NCBI RefSeq assembly: GCF_010131535.1
Contig: NZ_WUBS01000020.1
Span: 49,139 to 113,138, forward strand
Length of the DNA: 64,000 bases
DNA from: Acerihabitans arboris
GTDB lineage: Bacteria > Pseudomonadota > Gammaproteobacteria > Enterobacterales > Enterobacteriaceae
Direction of reading: 5' to 3'
Part shown: positions 37,536 to 46,363 of the stretch, one piece after another
How positions within the stretch are numbered: the stretch's first letter is position 1
Layout: the number at the start of each line of letters is the position of its first letter
Position numbers and translations under genes: made by a program
Notes under the pieces: generated by a model
Database searches by the model: none
What the model saw: the letters and a program-made list of their open reading frames with translations, nothing else
What the model was told of the DNA's origin: nothing

Positions 37536-37883
37536 TTATTCGCCCCCCGCCGGCGGCAAAAGCCGGTCGTTTAATCCGCAACAGGCAACGTCCTGCCGGA
37601 TGTCGACCATGATACTGTCGACCATGGCCAGCAGTTCACCGATCCGATCGCCGGCCAGGGCGTAATAACAGTATTTTCCTTCCTGGCGTTTGTTTATCAC
37701 GCCGCAGCCGCGCAGACAGGCTAAATGCTGGGAAATATTCGACTGTCCGCCGCCGATGCGGGCGACCAGCTCGCCGACCGTCATCTCTTTTTCCTGCAAC
37801 GCGTTCAGGATGCCCAGGCGGGTTCGGTCGGCGAACCCGCGCAGCAACTTCACTTTGACATCCAGGATATCCGTGGTCGGCAT
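37536..37883 (-). CDS. CmtR-like ArsR-family metal sensor
   Basis: This 115-residue winged-helix repressor has the recognition region GGGQSNISQHLACLRGCGVI, with Cys56 and Cys60 spaced as in CmtR (CLRGCG), and a third Cys pair (residues 101-102) near the C-terminus. CmtR of mycobacteria binds Cd(II) and Pb(II) through exactly such a set of cysteines (known), so this protein is likely a cadmium/lead sensor. It is followed by the start of a broken P-type ATPase gene, so it seems to have lost its main target. The start at 37883 gives a normal length. Confidence 0.85.
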   Translation of the reverse strand: MPTTDILDVKVKLLRGFADRTRLGILNALQEKEMTVGELVARIGGGQSNISQHLACLRGCGVINKRQEGKYCYYALAGDRIGELLAMVDSIMVDIRQDVACCGLNDRLLPPAGGE

Positions 37884-38258
37884 GGCGGCCCCAACATATC
37901 AACAGTGACTATATGAAAACATATTAATACCAGCTAATATGATGTGGCAAGCGAAATAGCTAATGCGCCTCCGAGGCCGCCGCTGCGGCAATAGCGGCGC
38001 TCAAGTAAACCCTGCTGCCTGATAATTCTCCGCTTGAAAGATTAATACCTTCATATTAATCATAAAAAAAGTTATAGTAATATTATTAATAAGTAAAACA
38101 TTGTTATTAATATGGATTTAAACAAAAGGATCCCGCCGCTAAGAGGATCGCATTACCCATTTTACGTACCACCCGTAACGATCCGCCATTCGTATGTGCT
38201 GTGAGCACTTCCAATCATTGTACGTCCGCGTACATCAAGTCTGAGATATCGTATTTGC
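37884..38258. other. intergenic region upstream of mqo
   Basis: This 375-base gap between the divergent metal sensor and mqo holds both promoters. It is mostly AT-rich from 38000 on. No gene, repeat or clear operator is visible apart from ribosome-site-like GAGAT shortly before mqo. Confidence 0.4.
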
Positions 38259-39914
38259 ATGAAAAAGCTATTGATTCCTCTTATCTGCCTTAATTTTATC
38301 ATTCCCGTGCAGCAGACGTTTGCCGCAGACGAAGACACCAAACCGGTCGATGTACTGTTGATTGGCGGCGGCATCATGAGTTCTACCCTAGGCGTCTGGC
38401 TCAATGAGCTGGAACCGGACTGGAAGATGACCATGGTTGAGCGCCTGGATGGCGTGGCGCAGGAGAGTTCCAATGGATGGAATAATGCCGGCACCGGCCA
38501 TTCCGCCCTGGCGGAAATGAATTACACCCCTGAAAAAGCGAATGGTGATATCGATATCGGTAAAGCCGTTGAAATCAATGAAGGTTTCCAAATATCGCGC
38601 CAGTTCTGGTCCTGGCAGGTGAAAACCGGCGTGTTGAAGAACCCGCGTTCCTTTATTAACTCCACGCCGCATATGAGCTTCGTCTGGGGCGATGAAAACG
38701 TTGATTACCTGCACAAGCGTTATGACGCGTTGCAGAAAAGCACCCTGTTCCAGGGTATGCAATATTCCCAGGATCCCGCGCGGATTAAGCAATGGATCCC
38801 GCTGGTGATGGAGGGACGCGACCCGGCGCAAAAAGTGGCCGCCACCTGGATGCCGATCGGCACCGATGTTAACTTTGGTGAAATCACGCGCCAGTATGTG
38901 GGCGCGCTGCAGCAAAAACCTGGTTTTACCCTTAATCTTTCCACCGAAGTCCGCGAGCTGAAGCGCAACCCGGACAACACCTGGCATGTGACCGTGGCCG
39001 ATTTGAAGGCCGGCGGTAAAGAGCGCGCCATTGATGCGCGCTTTGTGTTTATCGGCGCCGGCGGCGCGGCGCTGCACCTGCTGCAGAAATCCGGCATTCC
39101 GGAAGCGGATGACTTTGCCGGTTTCCCGGTAGGCGGATCGTTCCTGGTCACGGAAAATCCGGCCGTCACCGAACGTCATCTGGCCAAGGTCTACGGCAAA
39201 GCCTCGGTCGGCTCGCCGCCGATGTCGGTTCCCCATTTGGATACCCGCGTGCTGGACGGTAAACGTGTTCTGCTGTTTGGGCCCTTCGCCACGTTTTCCA
39301 CAAAATTCCTGAAACAGGGTTCGCTGTGGGATCTGGTGAAAAGCACCAATTATCATAATATCCTGCCGATGATGCACGTCGGCATCGATGAGTTCTCGCT
39401 GGTGCAATACCTGGCCGGCCAGTTAATGCTGTCCGATGACGATCGTTTTGCGGCGCTGAAGGAATACTTCCCTGATGCCAAAAAAGAAGACTGGCGTTTA
39501 TGGCAGGCCGGCCAGCGCGTGCAGATCATCAAGCGGGATGAGGAAAAGGGCGGCGTACTGCGTTTGGGCACTGAAATCGTCAGTGATAAACAGGGCACCA
39601 TTGCGGCGCTGCTGGGCGCGTCACCGGGAGCTTCCACCGCGGCGCCGATCATGATGCAGCTGTTGCAAAAGGTATTTAAGGATCGGGTGGCGACACCGGC
39701 CTGGCAGGAAAAACTGCATCAGATGATCCCCACCTATGGCAAACCCCTTAACGGCGACCCGGCGCTGACCGAGCAGGAATGGCAATACTCCAGCCGGATG
39801 CTGCAACTCGATCCACCGCCGGCGATTGACGGCGCCAAAACCCGGGGCAATACCCTGCCGTCTGCTAAACCTGACGAGCAGCACCGTAGCTCCGAGGCCG
39901 ATATCGCCCTTTAA
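38259..39914 (+). CDS. mqo: malate:quinone oxidoreductase
   Basis: Mqo oxidises malate to oxaloacetate and passes electrons to quinone at the inner membrane. The 551-residue flavoprotein has the FAD-binding [15 protein letters not shown] near residue 30, [20 protein letters not shown], and [27 protein letters not shown] and the C-terminal ADIAL ending of enterobacterial Mqo are also present. The leading [22 protein letters not shown] looks like a signal sequence, as in E. coli Mqo. It is monocistronic. Confidence 0.97.
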   Translation: MKKLLIPLICLNFIIPVQQTFAADEDTKPVDVLLIGGGIMSSTLGVWLNELEPDWKMTMVERLDGVAQESSNGWNNAGTGHSALAEMNYTPEKANGDIDIGKAVEINEGFQISRQFWSWQVKTGVLKNPRSFINSTPHMSFVWGDENVDYLHKRYDALQKSTLFQGMQYSQDPARIKQWIPLVMEGRDPAQKVAATWMPIGTDVNFGEITRQYVGALQQKPGFTLNLSTEVRELKRNPDNTWHVTVADLKAGGKERAIDARFVFIGAGGAALHLLQKSGIPEADDFAGFPVGGSFLVTENPAVTERHLAKVYGKASVGSPPMSVPHLDTRVLDGKRVLLFGPFATFSTKFLKQGSLWDLVKSTNYHNILPMMHVGIDEFSLVQYLAGQLMLSDDDRFAALKEYFPDAKKEDWRLWQAGQRVQIIKRDEEKGGVLRLGTEIVSDKQGTIAALLGASPGASTAAPIMMQLLQKVFKDRVATPAWQEKLHQMIPTYGKPLNGDPALTEQEWQYSSRMLQLDPPPAIDGAKTRGNTLPSAKPDEQHRSSEADIAL

Positions 39915-39967
39915 GCCGGGACTGTACATCCGGCCGACCCGGCCGGATGACTCTGGACGCAGGGCAA

Positions 39968-40180
39968 TCAAACGTGGTGGCAGGCGGTGCGCAGCTTTGG
40001 CAAAAGCGCAATGGCATAAATCGCGCACAGGCCGACAATCGCATAGATAATCCGCGACAGCACGGCGGCCTGTCCGCCAAACAGCGCGGCCACCAGATCG
40101 TATTGAAACAGTCCTACCAATAGCCAGTTAAGTCCGCCAATGATTAACAATATCAGCGCAATGGTGGTTAATATTTTCAT
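39968..40180 (-). CDS. DUF378-family small membrane protein
   Basis: The 70-residue protein has two hydrophobic segments (TIALILLIIGGLNWLLVGLF and IIYAIVGLCAIYAIALL), with the GGLNWLLVGLF motif typical of DUF378/YuzA-type proteins. GGAGG five bases before the ATG at 40180 fixes the start; an ATG one codon earlier is too close. Its role is unknown. It lies alone, convergent with mqo. Confidence 0.8.
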   Translation of the reverse strand: MKILTTIALILLIIGGLNWLLVGLFQYDLVAALFGGQAAVLSRIIYAIVGLCAIYAIALLPKLRTACHHV

Positions 40181-40536
40181 CATTCCTCCGAGAAAAAAAT
40201 AGACAATATGACAATTAACGTTTAATAAGTTAACGGGTAGAACGGTTTGCAAAATAAGATATAGATATTTATTAGATAATAATTACAGTATACATTCGTG
40301 AATCGATGAGATAATAACCTTTGCGACAAATCATTTTGCTGCCGCCACGGTATTTATTCATCTGCGAGCCATAGAATACGGGTTAGAACCTGGATGGATT
40401 GTCGGGCCGCCATTCGGTGCGTTATTTGCCGGCGGGTTTAGCAACACGCTTATCTGGCAACGACGGGCCGCGCATTGGCAGGTTATTGCGGTCCACTGCC
40501 CGGCCATCGCGGACTGACTAACGCAGACGGCAATGC
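40181..40536. other. intergenic stretch with a possible gene remnant
   Basis: From about 40310 to 40518 one plus-strand frame stays open without a usable start and would encode a hydrophobic segment (GPPFGALFAGGFSN) followed by a basic stretch. I do not recognise it, and it may be a fragment of a lost membrane-protein gene. The rest is AT-rich promoter-like sequence before the DUF378 gene. Confidence 0.3.
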
Positions 40537-41430
40537 TCACACCGAAGCCGCGATATGCCCGCGCAGCCATTGATGCGCCGGGTCGCGATGCGAGCGTTCA
40601 TGCCAGAGCATGGCCAGTTCGAAGCCCTCGACGTCCACCGGCGGCTCGACAACCCGCAGCGCGGCGGCGTTGCGCACCAGTCGCGAAGGCAGCATCGCGA
40701 CAAGGTCGGTGCTGGCCAGCACCGACATTACCAGCAGGAAATGCGGCACGGACAGCACTACCCGACGCGTCAGGCCCGCCTTGGCGAGCGTTTTATCCGT
40801 GATGCCCTGGAATCCACCCCCATCCGGCGACACAATCACCTGATCGAGTTCGCAGAATTGCGCCAGCGTCGGCGGTTTTTTCAAGCACGGATGGCCGGCG
40901 CGGCCGGCCAGAACATACTTTTCCGCAAACAGCACCCGGCGATGCAAGCCGGCGGGCGACCCCTCGCTGGTATGGAAAGCCAAATCGATCTCCCCCTGTT
41001 CCGCTTGCCTGGCGATAAGCGACGGAACCTGCGCAAGCACCGCCAGCCGGCTACCGGGCGCCATTAAGCGCAATCCCGGCAGCGCGGGCAGCAGGGCGGT
41101 AGATTCGCTGTAGTCGGAGGCGGCGACCCGCCATGTATGACTGGACCTGGAAGGGTCAAAGGGCGCCGCGGGAGCCAAGGCGTGCGAAAGCGCATCCAGG
41201 GCATGCCGTAACGGTTCGCGCAGCTCGCCGGCCCTGGGTGTGGGGATCATTCCCCTCGGCCCCGGCAGCAGCAGGGGGTCGCCGAATATTTCCCTTAGCT
41301 TGGCGAGATGAACGCTGACCGAGGGTTGTGAAAGATTCAGCCGAAGCGCCGCGCGGGTGACATTATGTTCCGCGAGCAGCACATCCAGGGTGACCAGCAG
41401 ATTCAGATCCAATCGTTGCAGATTAATCAT
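40537..41430 (-). CDS. LysR-family regulator
   Basis: This 297-residue LysR-type regulator starts MINLQRLDLNLLVTLDVLLA, followed by the helix-turn-helix NVTRAALRLNLSQPSVSVHLAKLREIFGDPL and the substrate-binding domain. It is of the NodD/LinR-like subgroup with a short DLNLL start. It is divergent from the flavodoxin-fold oxidoreductase gene at 41516, the usual arrangement in which a LysR protein controls its neighbour. Confidence 0.92.
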   Translation of the reverse strand: MINLQRLDLNLLVTLDVLLAEHNVTRAALRLNLSQPSVSVHLAKLREIFGDPLLLPGPRGMIPTPRAGELREPLRHALDALSHALAPAAPFDPSRSSHTWRVAASDYSESTALLPALPGLRLMAPGSRLAVLAQVPSLIARQAEQGEIDLAFHTSEGSPAGLHRRVLFAEKYVLAGRAGHPCLKKPPTLAQFCELDQVIVSPDGGGFQGITDKTLAKAGLTRRVVLSVPHFLLVMSVLASTDLVAMLPSRLVRNAAALRVVEPPVDVEGFELAMLWHERSHRDPAHQWLRGHIAASV

Positions 41431-41432
41431 CG

Positions 41433-41473
41433 CTATACCTGAAATAATATAAATTAATTTCTACTATACCTGA
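41433..41473. promoter_or_regulatory. direct repeat between LysR gene and oxidoreductase gene
   Basis: CTATACCTGA occurs at 41433-41442 and again at 41464-41473, 31 bases apart, which places the copies on the same face of the helix. The repeats lie in the 85-base gap between divergent genes and may be binding sites of the LysR protein or part of the promoters. Confidence 0.45.
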
Positions 41474-41515
41474 CTCCGGCCTATGCTGCCCTTTTCCAGG
41501 AACAGAGGCCCAGCC

Positions 41516-42343
41516 ATGAATATCCTTATCGTTTACGCCCATCCCGAGTCCCGGTCATTAAACGGCGCGCTTAAAGACTTCGCGGTCAAGCATCTGGAAG
41601 ACGCGGGCCACCGGGTGCGGGTATCGGACCTGTATGCCATGAAGTGGAAAGCCGTGCTCGACGCGGACGACAGCCTGGACGGGCAGGCCGGCGCGCGTTT
41701 TGATCCCTCGCTTGATTCCAGGCGCGCGTTCGAGCGCGGCCGGCAGAGCCGGGACATTGCCCTTGAACAGGGCAAGCTGCGCTGGGCGGACGCGGTTATC
41801 CTGCAGTTTCCCCTATGGTGGTTCTCAATGCCGGCAATTTTGAAAGGCTGGGTTGAACGCGTCTATGCCTATGGGTTCGCTTATGGCGTAGGGGAGCACT
41901 CCGACGCGCGCTGGGGCGACCGCTATGGGGAAGGCACGCTGGCGGGAAAGCGGGCGATGCTGATGGTTACCACTGGCGGATGGGAGTCTCATTATAGCCC
42001 GCGCGGCATCAATGGCCCGATGGACGATATTTTATTCCCTATTCAGCACGGCATCCTGTATTACCCCGGCTTCGACGTGCTGCCGCCGTTCCTGGTCTAC
42101 CGTACCAGCCGAACGGACGAAGCCCGGTTTTCCACCCTGTGCGACGCGCTTGGACAACGCCTGGATGACCTGTGGCGCACTGCGCCGATAGCCTTTCGCC
42201 CGCAGAATGCCGGTGATTATGATATTCCCGGGCTGACATTGCGGCCGGATATTGCGCCGGACCGGTCCGGTTTTGGCGCGCATTTACGTCCGCCCGTTGC
42301 GGGTGAATCCGCGCCCGACGGCGATCGCGCGCGGGAGAAATAA
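41516..42343 (+). CDS. NAD(P)H-dependent quinone oxidoreductase, flavodoxin fold
   Basis: The 275-residue protein starts MNILIVYAHPESRSLNGAL, the flavin-phosphate-binding loop of the MdaB/KefF/NQO-type family. LQFPLWWFSMPAILKGWVERVYAYGFAYG near residue 95 and VTTGG near 145 complete the pattern. It should reduce quinones by two electrons with NAD(P)H. I chose the ATG at 41516; an ATG at 41483 would add atypical residues. The divergent LysR gene is the likely regulator. Confidence 0.9.
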   Translation: MNILIVYAHPESRSLNGALKDFAVKHLEDAGHRVRVSDLYAMKWKAVLDADDSLDGQAGARFDPSLDSRRAFERGRQSRDIALEQGKLRWADAVILQFPLWWFSMPAILKGWVERVYAYGFAYGVGEHSDARWGDRYGEGTLAGKRAMLMVTTGGWESHYSPRGINGPMDDILFPIQHGILYYPGFDVLPPFLVYRTSRTDEARFSTLCDALGQRLDDLWRTAPIAFRPQNAGDYDIPGLTLRPDIAPDRSGFGAHLRPPVAGESAPDGDRAREK

Positions 42344-42536
42344 GCCCCGGGCGACGGATTAACGCGTTTGCGGCAATAAAAGCAGTATTAGGCTAGGACG
42401 GGGCAGGTCTCTGTTCGCTTTATTGAGGAATAATAGATGCAGTAATCATCCACCGCGCTTATTGCCAATCGCTTAAGCCAATACGCGGCCATTTATCAAT
42501 TTATTTCATATTTATAAATAATTATCATAGGCTTAT

Positions 42537-42806
42537 ATTCTCGATCATCTTTTCCTGTCGGTCAGCGGCACCGAGGCGTACGTCGCCTTTTATCAGCATG
42601 CCCTGGCGCCTTTAGGCATTCATCTTGTCCTGGACTATGACCGCGGGCAAGCGCCGGCCTGGTATTCTGATTTGATAGGGTTTGGCGATAATGGCCGTCC
42701 CGGCGCGCGCCTTTATTATGCTCCCCGCTATTATGCCGCCCATTTTTTTGATCCTGACGGGTACAGCATCGAAATTGTGTATAAAAGTTGGCGGCACAGG
42801 ATATAA
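42537..42806 (+). pseudogene. VOC/glyoxalase-fold protein with internal deletion and no start codon
   Basis: A single open frame begins ILDHLFLSVSG, the N-terminal metal-site strand of VOC proteins, runs through FYQHALAPLGIHLVLDYD, and ends YYAAHFFDPDGYSIEIVYKS, the C-terminal strand with the metal-site Glu. About 40 residues between GFG and DNGRPG that intact relatives have are absent. At the position of the expected start stands ATT. The family size is about 125-130 residues, here 89. I read it as a pseudogene whose internal deletion kept the frame. Confidence 0.7.
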
Positions 42807-42881
42807 GGGAACTAAGGATGAATAAATGCGTAATGCGATCGCGGGTGGAATTGCCCTCATCAAGCACTCTGGGAAACATTC

Positions 42882-42998
42882 ATGGTCAATAAAATACTTA
42901 TCTATGGCGCCAATGGTTACACCGGCAGGCTGGTAGTGGCGGAAGCGGCAAAACGCGGACTCTCGTTCGCTATCGCCGGTCGCAACGCTGAAAAATAA
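42882..42998 (+). pseudogene. 5' fragment of a saccharopine-dehydrogenase-like gene
   Basis: The 38 codons start MVNKILIYGANGYTGRLVV, a Rossmann loop as in the saccharopine-dehydrogenase-like/enoyl-reductase group, run to IAGRNAEK, then hit TAA. In the next frame TALADEYH continues the same protein for about eight residues before similarity changes to a transporter. A frameshift and a deletion have removed the remaining roughly 300 residues. Confidence 0.7.
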
Positions 42999-43019
42999 CT
43001 GCCCTGGCCGATGAATACC

Positions 43020-43205
43020 ATAGCGATTATCACATCGCGGCGGCCCTGGGGCATGGCGTATTCTGGTCAAGCCTGGCTTCCTACGCGGTTAAAATTGCGC
43101 CGCGCATGCCGGCGAGCCGGGCAACCGCCTGGGTGTTTTCCGGTATTTCACTGGCCATCGTGGCCGGGACGTTACTGGCTGGCTGGGACCGCATCCGATG
43201 CGCCT
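43020..43205 (+). pseudogene. internal fragment of an MFS transporter
   Basis: In one open plus-strand frame ALGHGVFWSSLASYAVKIAP is followed by ATAWVFSGISLAIVAGT, the loop 4-5 region of SotB/AraJ-type drug-efflux MFS proteins. Nothing before or after belongs to the same protein. It abuts the dehydrogenase fragment upstream, so a deletion joined two unrelated genes. Confidence 0.65.
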
Positions 43206-43387
43206 GGCGGTATTTTCCGCGACGGGTATTGTCCCCAGCCAGTTGCAATCGCGCAAGGTGTCGCAACGCAAGGTGGATTCAGGCGCCGCTGACAATATGG
43301 AGTAGCAAATGTTATTAAAACGCCAGGAGTGATATTGTAAATCCATGGCGATTTTTTATGATAATGTGTCGTTTATTACCGGTATGG

Positions 43388-44041
43388 CTAATCAAACCAG
43401 GTACTTTTATTATTTTTTATAATATCCAGGCTGGTCGCTATTTCTATCGGCACGATGCGCGTTAATGATAAGGGCGGCAGATCGAGAGGGTCAAAAAAAT
43501 CAAGTTCCAACGAGTCTTCACTTAAGCGCAAATCCCCGCCCAGCTCCCGACACAAAAATATGAGCTTATAGACATGCCAGGAATAAGGCGGATGGCCATG
43601 CTGATTCCGGTCCCAGACTCCCAATAACCGGTCTACCTTCGCGGTTAAGCCGGTCTCTTCTTCAACTTCGCGGCAAACCGCGTCGGACGGGCTATCCCCC
43701 ACGTCAGCCCAGCCGCCGGGCAGGCTCCATAAGCCATCGTCGGCTTCCCTCACCATCAGGATTTTACCTTTGCGCAGTATAATCGCCCTGGTGTCTACTT
43801 TGGGCGTGGCATAACCTTCTTGCCGTTTAAAACTGTCCAATACCTGCGGCTTATCCAGGGACAACATTTTTGCGCTAAGCTGTGCGGCGATATCGCGTAA
43901 TTCAATGTAACGTTCAATATCATAGCGATCTTTGGTATAGGTGAGACCCGTTTGCGCCAATGCCTGTAACTTCTGGCCAATGGCAATTATCGATAATTCC
44001 TCGGATTTATTGTTGCTGTCTTCATTATTATGTTCATTCAT
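43388..44041 (-). CDS. NUDIX hydrolase with N-terminal helical domain
   Basis: The 217-residue protein has an N-terminal helical region (SIIAIGQKLQALAQTGLTYT, residues 17-36), as in the ADP-ribose-pyrophosphatase-like NUDIX group with a Hydrolase-associated N-terminus. The NUDIX box GWADVGDSPSDAVCREVEEETG follows near residue 120. The first Glu of the box is Asp; the REVEEE metal-binding core is intact. It probably hydrolyses a nucleoside diphosphate-linked compound. The start at 44041 has GAGAAG before it; further ATGs at 44065 and 44137 are open but lack a ribosome site. Confidence 0.85.
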   Translation of the reverse strand: MNEHNNEDSNNKSEELSIIAIGQKLQALAQTGLTYTKDRYDIERYIELRDIAAQLSAKMLSLDKPQVLDSFKRQEGYATPKVDTRAIILRKGKILMVREADDGLWSLPGGWADVGDSPSDAVCREVEEETGLTAKVDRLLGVWDRNQHGHPPYSWHVYKLIFLCRELGGDLRLSEDSLELDFFDPLDLPPLSLTRIVPIEIATSLDIIKNNKSTWFD

Positions 44042-44173
44042 GGGCTTCTCGCTTGTAATTAACATTTCATAACTCAGTATAATATAATTGATAACCAAAG
44101 GCAGTATCTTGTCTAACTCATCAAGAATAAGAGGCATGATGAATGCTATGCGTTCCGGAATAGAGCCTATTTC

Positions 44174-45088
44174 CTATGGCAATAACGCGGCCTCCGACGA
44201 GATCAATGCCCTAAGCCACCGCTGGGCCGGGTGCGCATCGCTCTTACGGTGCCAGATAAGGTGGAATTCAATCGGCGGCAGTATCACCGGCGGCGGGAAC
44301 AACACCAGATCGCGAAGGGCGGGCGAACCCGAAACCACTCGCTTCATCACGGTTGCCGTCGCGTTGGTGCGGGCCACGACGGCGGGCACCGCGAACATTT
44401 GGGGAAGCGTCAGCGCCAGGGTGCGGTGCTTACCCATCTGCGCCAACGCCTGATCCACCAGGCCATGCCGATCGCCCTCCGGCGACGCTAGCACGTGGGG
44501 CAGGGCAAGGAAGGTTTCCATGTCCATACCCTCCCTTGCCGCCGCGCTGTCGCGGCGCACAATCGTGACGAACTCATCACTGAGGATCGATTTGGTCAAT
44601 ATCCGGTTCTCGGGGTGAACGGGCAGGACACCGATCGCCACGTCAATCGTCCCCGCGTCAAGCAGGTCGACCGCGCTATCCCGGCTGATGAAGGCGCGTA
44701 CGTTCAACGAGACGCCCGGAGCCTGCTTTTCCAATGCCATGGCCAGCGCGGGCAGCAATACAAAAGCCGGATAGTCGGATAGCCCCAGGGTGAAGGTCAA
44801 CGACGCCTCTTGCGGCACGAACGCCGGTTTTTTCACCAGGGCCGCCTCGAGCTGCCGCAGCGCCTGGGCTGTGGGTTGCGCAATATCCCTGGCGCGAGGC
44901 GTGGGCAGCAGCCCTTCGGCGCTCCTGAGGAACAGCGGATCGCCAAACAACGTCCGCAGACGCGATAGCGCCGCGCTCATCGCCGGTTGGCTCACGCCCA
45001 CCCGTATCGCCGCTCGGGTCACATTACGCTCGTCCATCAGCGCGTCAAAAGCCACCAGCAGATTCAGATCGATGCCGTGAAAATCCAT
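44174..45088 (-). CDS. LysR-family regulator
   Basis: The 304-residue LysR-type regulator starts MDFHGIDLNLLVAFDALMDE, with the helix-turn-helix NVTRAAIRVGVSQPAMSAALSRL and a full effector domain. It is divergent from the SnoaL-like gene at 45191, with about 100 bases between them, and probably regulates it. Confidence 0.92.
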   Translation of the reverse strand: MDFHGIDLNLLVAFDALMDERNVTRAAIRVGVSQPAMSAALSRLRTLFGDPLFLRSAEGLLPTPRARDIAQPTAQALRQLEAALVKKPAFVPQEASLTFTLGLSDYPAFVLLPALAMALEKQAPGVSLNVRAFISRDSAVDLLDAGTIDVAIGVLPVHPENRILTKSILSDEFVTIVRRDSAAAREGMDMETFLALPHVLASPEGDRHGLVDQALAQMGKHRTLALTLPQMFAVPAVVARTNATATVMKRVVSGSPALRDLVLFPPPVILPPIEFHLIWHRKSDAHPAQRWLRALISSEAALLP

Positions 45089-45190
45089 AAATCAAATACT
45101 CGTTTATACAGTATATCTGTTGGACAAATGTTAGCGGATTCACCAGAATTCCGCCATGTATTGCATCCCACTAACAAGGATCAACAGATT

Positions 45191-45646
45191 ATGAGCGACG
45201 CTTACACCATGGCCGGCATTGAACAACTGCGGATAGAACGCCAGGCTGTAGAAACACTGTACCGCGCGTTCGGCGACCAGAATCCGGACCTGATCGATAT
45301 CGCCGTCGCCGCCGATTGGGAAGACATTCCGTTGGCGCCCGGCCAAGGCCCCGGCCCTGAAGGGCTAAAACCGATTATCCGTAGCTTTATCGAGGCCATG
45401 CCCGATGTAAAGATCACTATTCACGACCTGATCCAGGTCGCCGGACGTATGGGCGTGCGGGCCGAAATTACGGGTACCCATCAGGGCCCGCTGTTCGGTA
45501 TTCCGGCGACGGGCAAAAAGGTCAGCTTTGGTATCCACGAGTTTCACGAATTCGAGGGCGCGCGTATCAAAAGGACTTGGCATCTCGAGGACTGGTTCAG
45601 CCTGTTCCTGCAGTTGGGTCAGTTTCCCGCGCCTGGCAATCAATGA
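45191..45646 (+). CDS. SnoaL-like ester-cyclase/NTF2-fold protein
   Basis: The 151-residue protein carries the SnoaL-like pattern: an N-terminal helix, LYRAFGDQNPDLIDIAVAADWED, then GLKPIIRSFIEAMPDVKITIHDLI and THQGPLFGIPATGKKVSF, ending RTWHLEDWFSLFLQLG. The NTF2-fold family includes polyketide cyclases, but most bacterial members have unknown substrates. I chose the ATG at 45191, preceded by AAGGA; the frame is open further upstream inside the divergent LysR gene. Confidence 0.85.
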   Translation: MSDAYTMAGIEQLRIERQAVETLYRAFGDQNPDLIDIAVAADWEDIPLAPGQGPGPEGLKPIIRSFIEAMPDVKITIHDLIQVAGRMGVRAEITGTHQGPLFGIPATGKKVSFGIHEFHEFEGARIKRTWHLEDWFSLFLQLGQFPAPGNQ

Positions 45647-45824
45647 CCCGGTGAGGCGAGCGCCGCCATAAATGCGGCCGATGCTGCAACCTGGGCCGCG
45701 CGATGCCCAGGGAAGGCATGCTGCCCAGTAGGAAATGACGCATCAAACTTAGCGATATTGACGATCCGAGGGAAATACGGCTTTAATAAGGCAGTCAGGC
45801 CTTGATAAAAACAGAGGAAATTAA

Positions 45825-46349
45825 ATGGAGCTATCCATCGCAACGGAGGACGTCCTCGACAATGTGGCTGAACTGGTTAACCAGGCCTACCGGGGTATCT
45901 CGGCGCCGGATTGGACCAGCGAAGTTGGATTGATCGACGGACCTCGTACCAACAGGCTCGCCTTGCAAGAAATGATAAAAAATGACGCATCGACCATTCT
46001 GCTCGCGCTGGATCGCGCCTCCGGGCGGTTGACCGGTTGCGTCGCGCTTAGCCCACTGGATCACGGCGAATGGTACCTCTCGATGCTGGCGGTCGACCCG
46101 CAGTCGCAATCTTCCGGCAATGGCAAGTCCATCATGACGGGCGCGGAGGATTTTGCCCGCGGCGCCGGCGCCCGCAGCCTGAAAATCTCCGTGATCAATG
46201 TGCGGCAAAAACTGATTGAATGGTACGAGCGTCGCGGTTTTGTAAAAACCGGGCATACGGAAGCCTTCCCGTATGACGATCCCGGCGTGGGCGTCCCGCT
46301 GCGCGGCGATTTGGCGTTGGTTACGCTGACCAAATCACTGAGGGCTTAA
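45825..46349 (+). CDS. GNAT-family N-acetyltransferase
   Basis: The 174-residue GNAT protein has the acetyl-CoA-binding segment LSMLAVDPQSQSSGNGKSIM near residue 95, where QxxGNG is the pyrophosphate loop. VRQKLIEWYERRGFVKTG follows near residue 130. GAGG before the ATG supports the start. It lies between the SnoaL-like gene and a convergent MocR-type regulator. The substrate cannot be told from sequence. Confidence 0.9.
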   Translation: MELSIATEDVLDNVAELVNQAYRGISAPDWTSEVGLIDGPRTNRLALQEMIKNDASTILLALDRASGRLTGCVALSPLDHGEWYLSMLAVDPQSQSSGNGKSIMTGAEDFARGAGARSLKISVINVRQKLIEWYERRGFVKTGHTEAFPYDDPGVGVPLRGDLALVTLTKSLRA

Positions 46350-46363
46350 GCGCGGGCCCGGCA

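Noticed and set aside
38388..39407. 339-codon minus-strand frame opposite mqo
   Set aside because: Mqo is certain on the plus strand. The antisense frame has only codon-bias composition and no recognisable motif.
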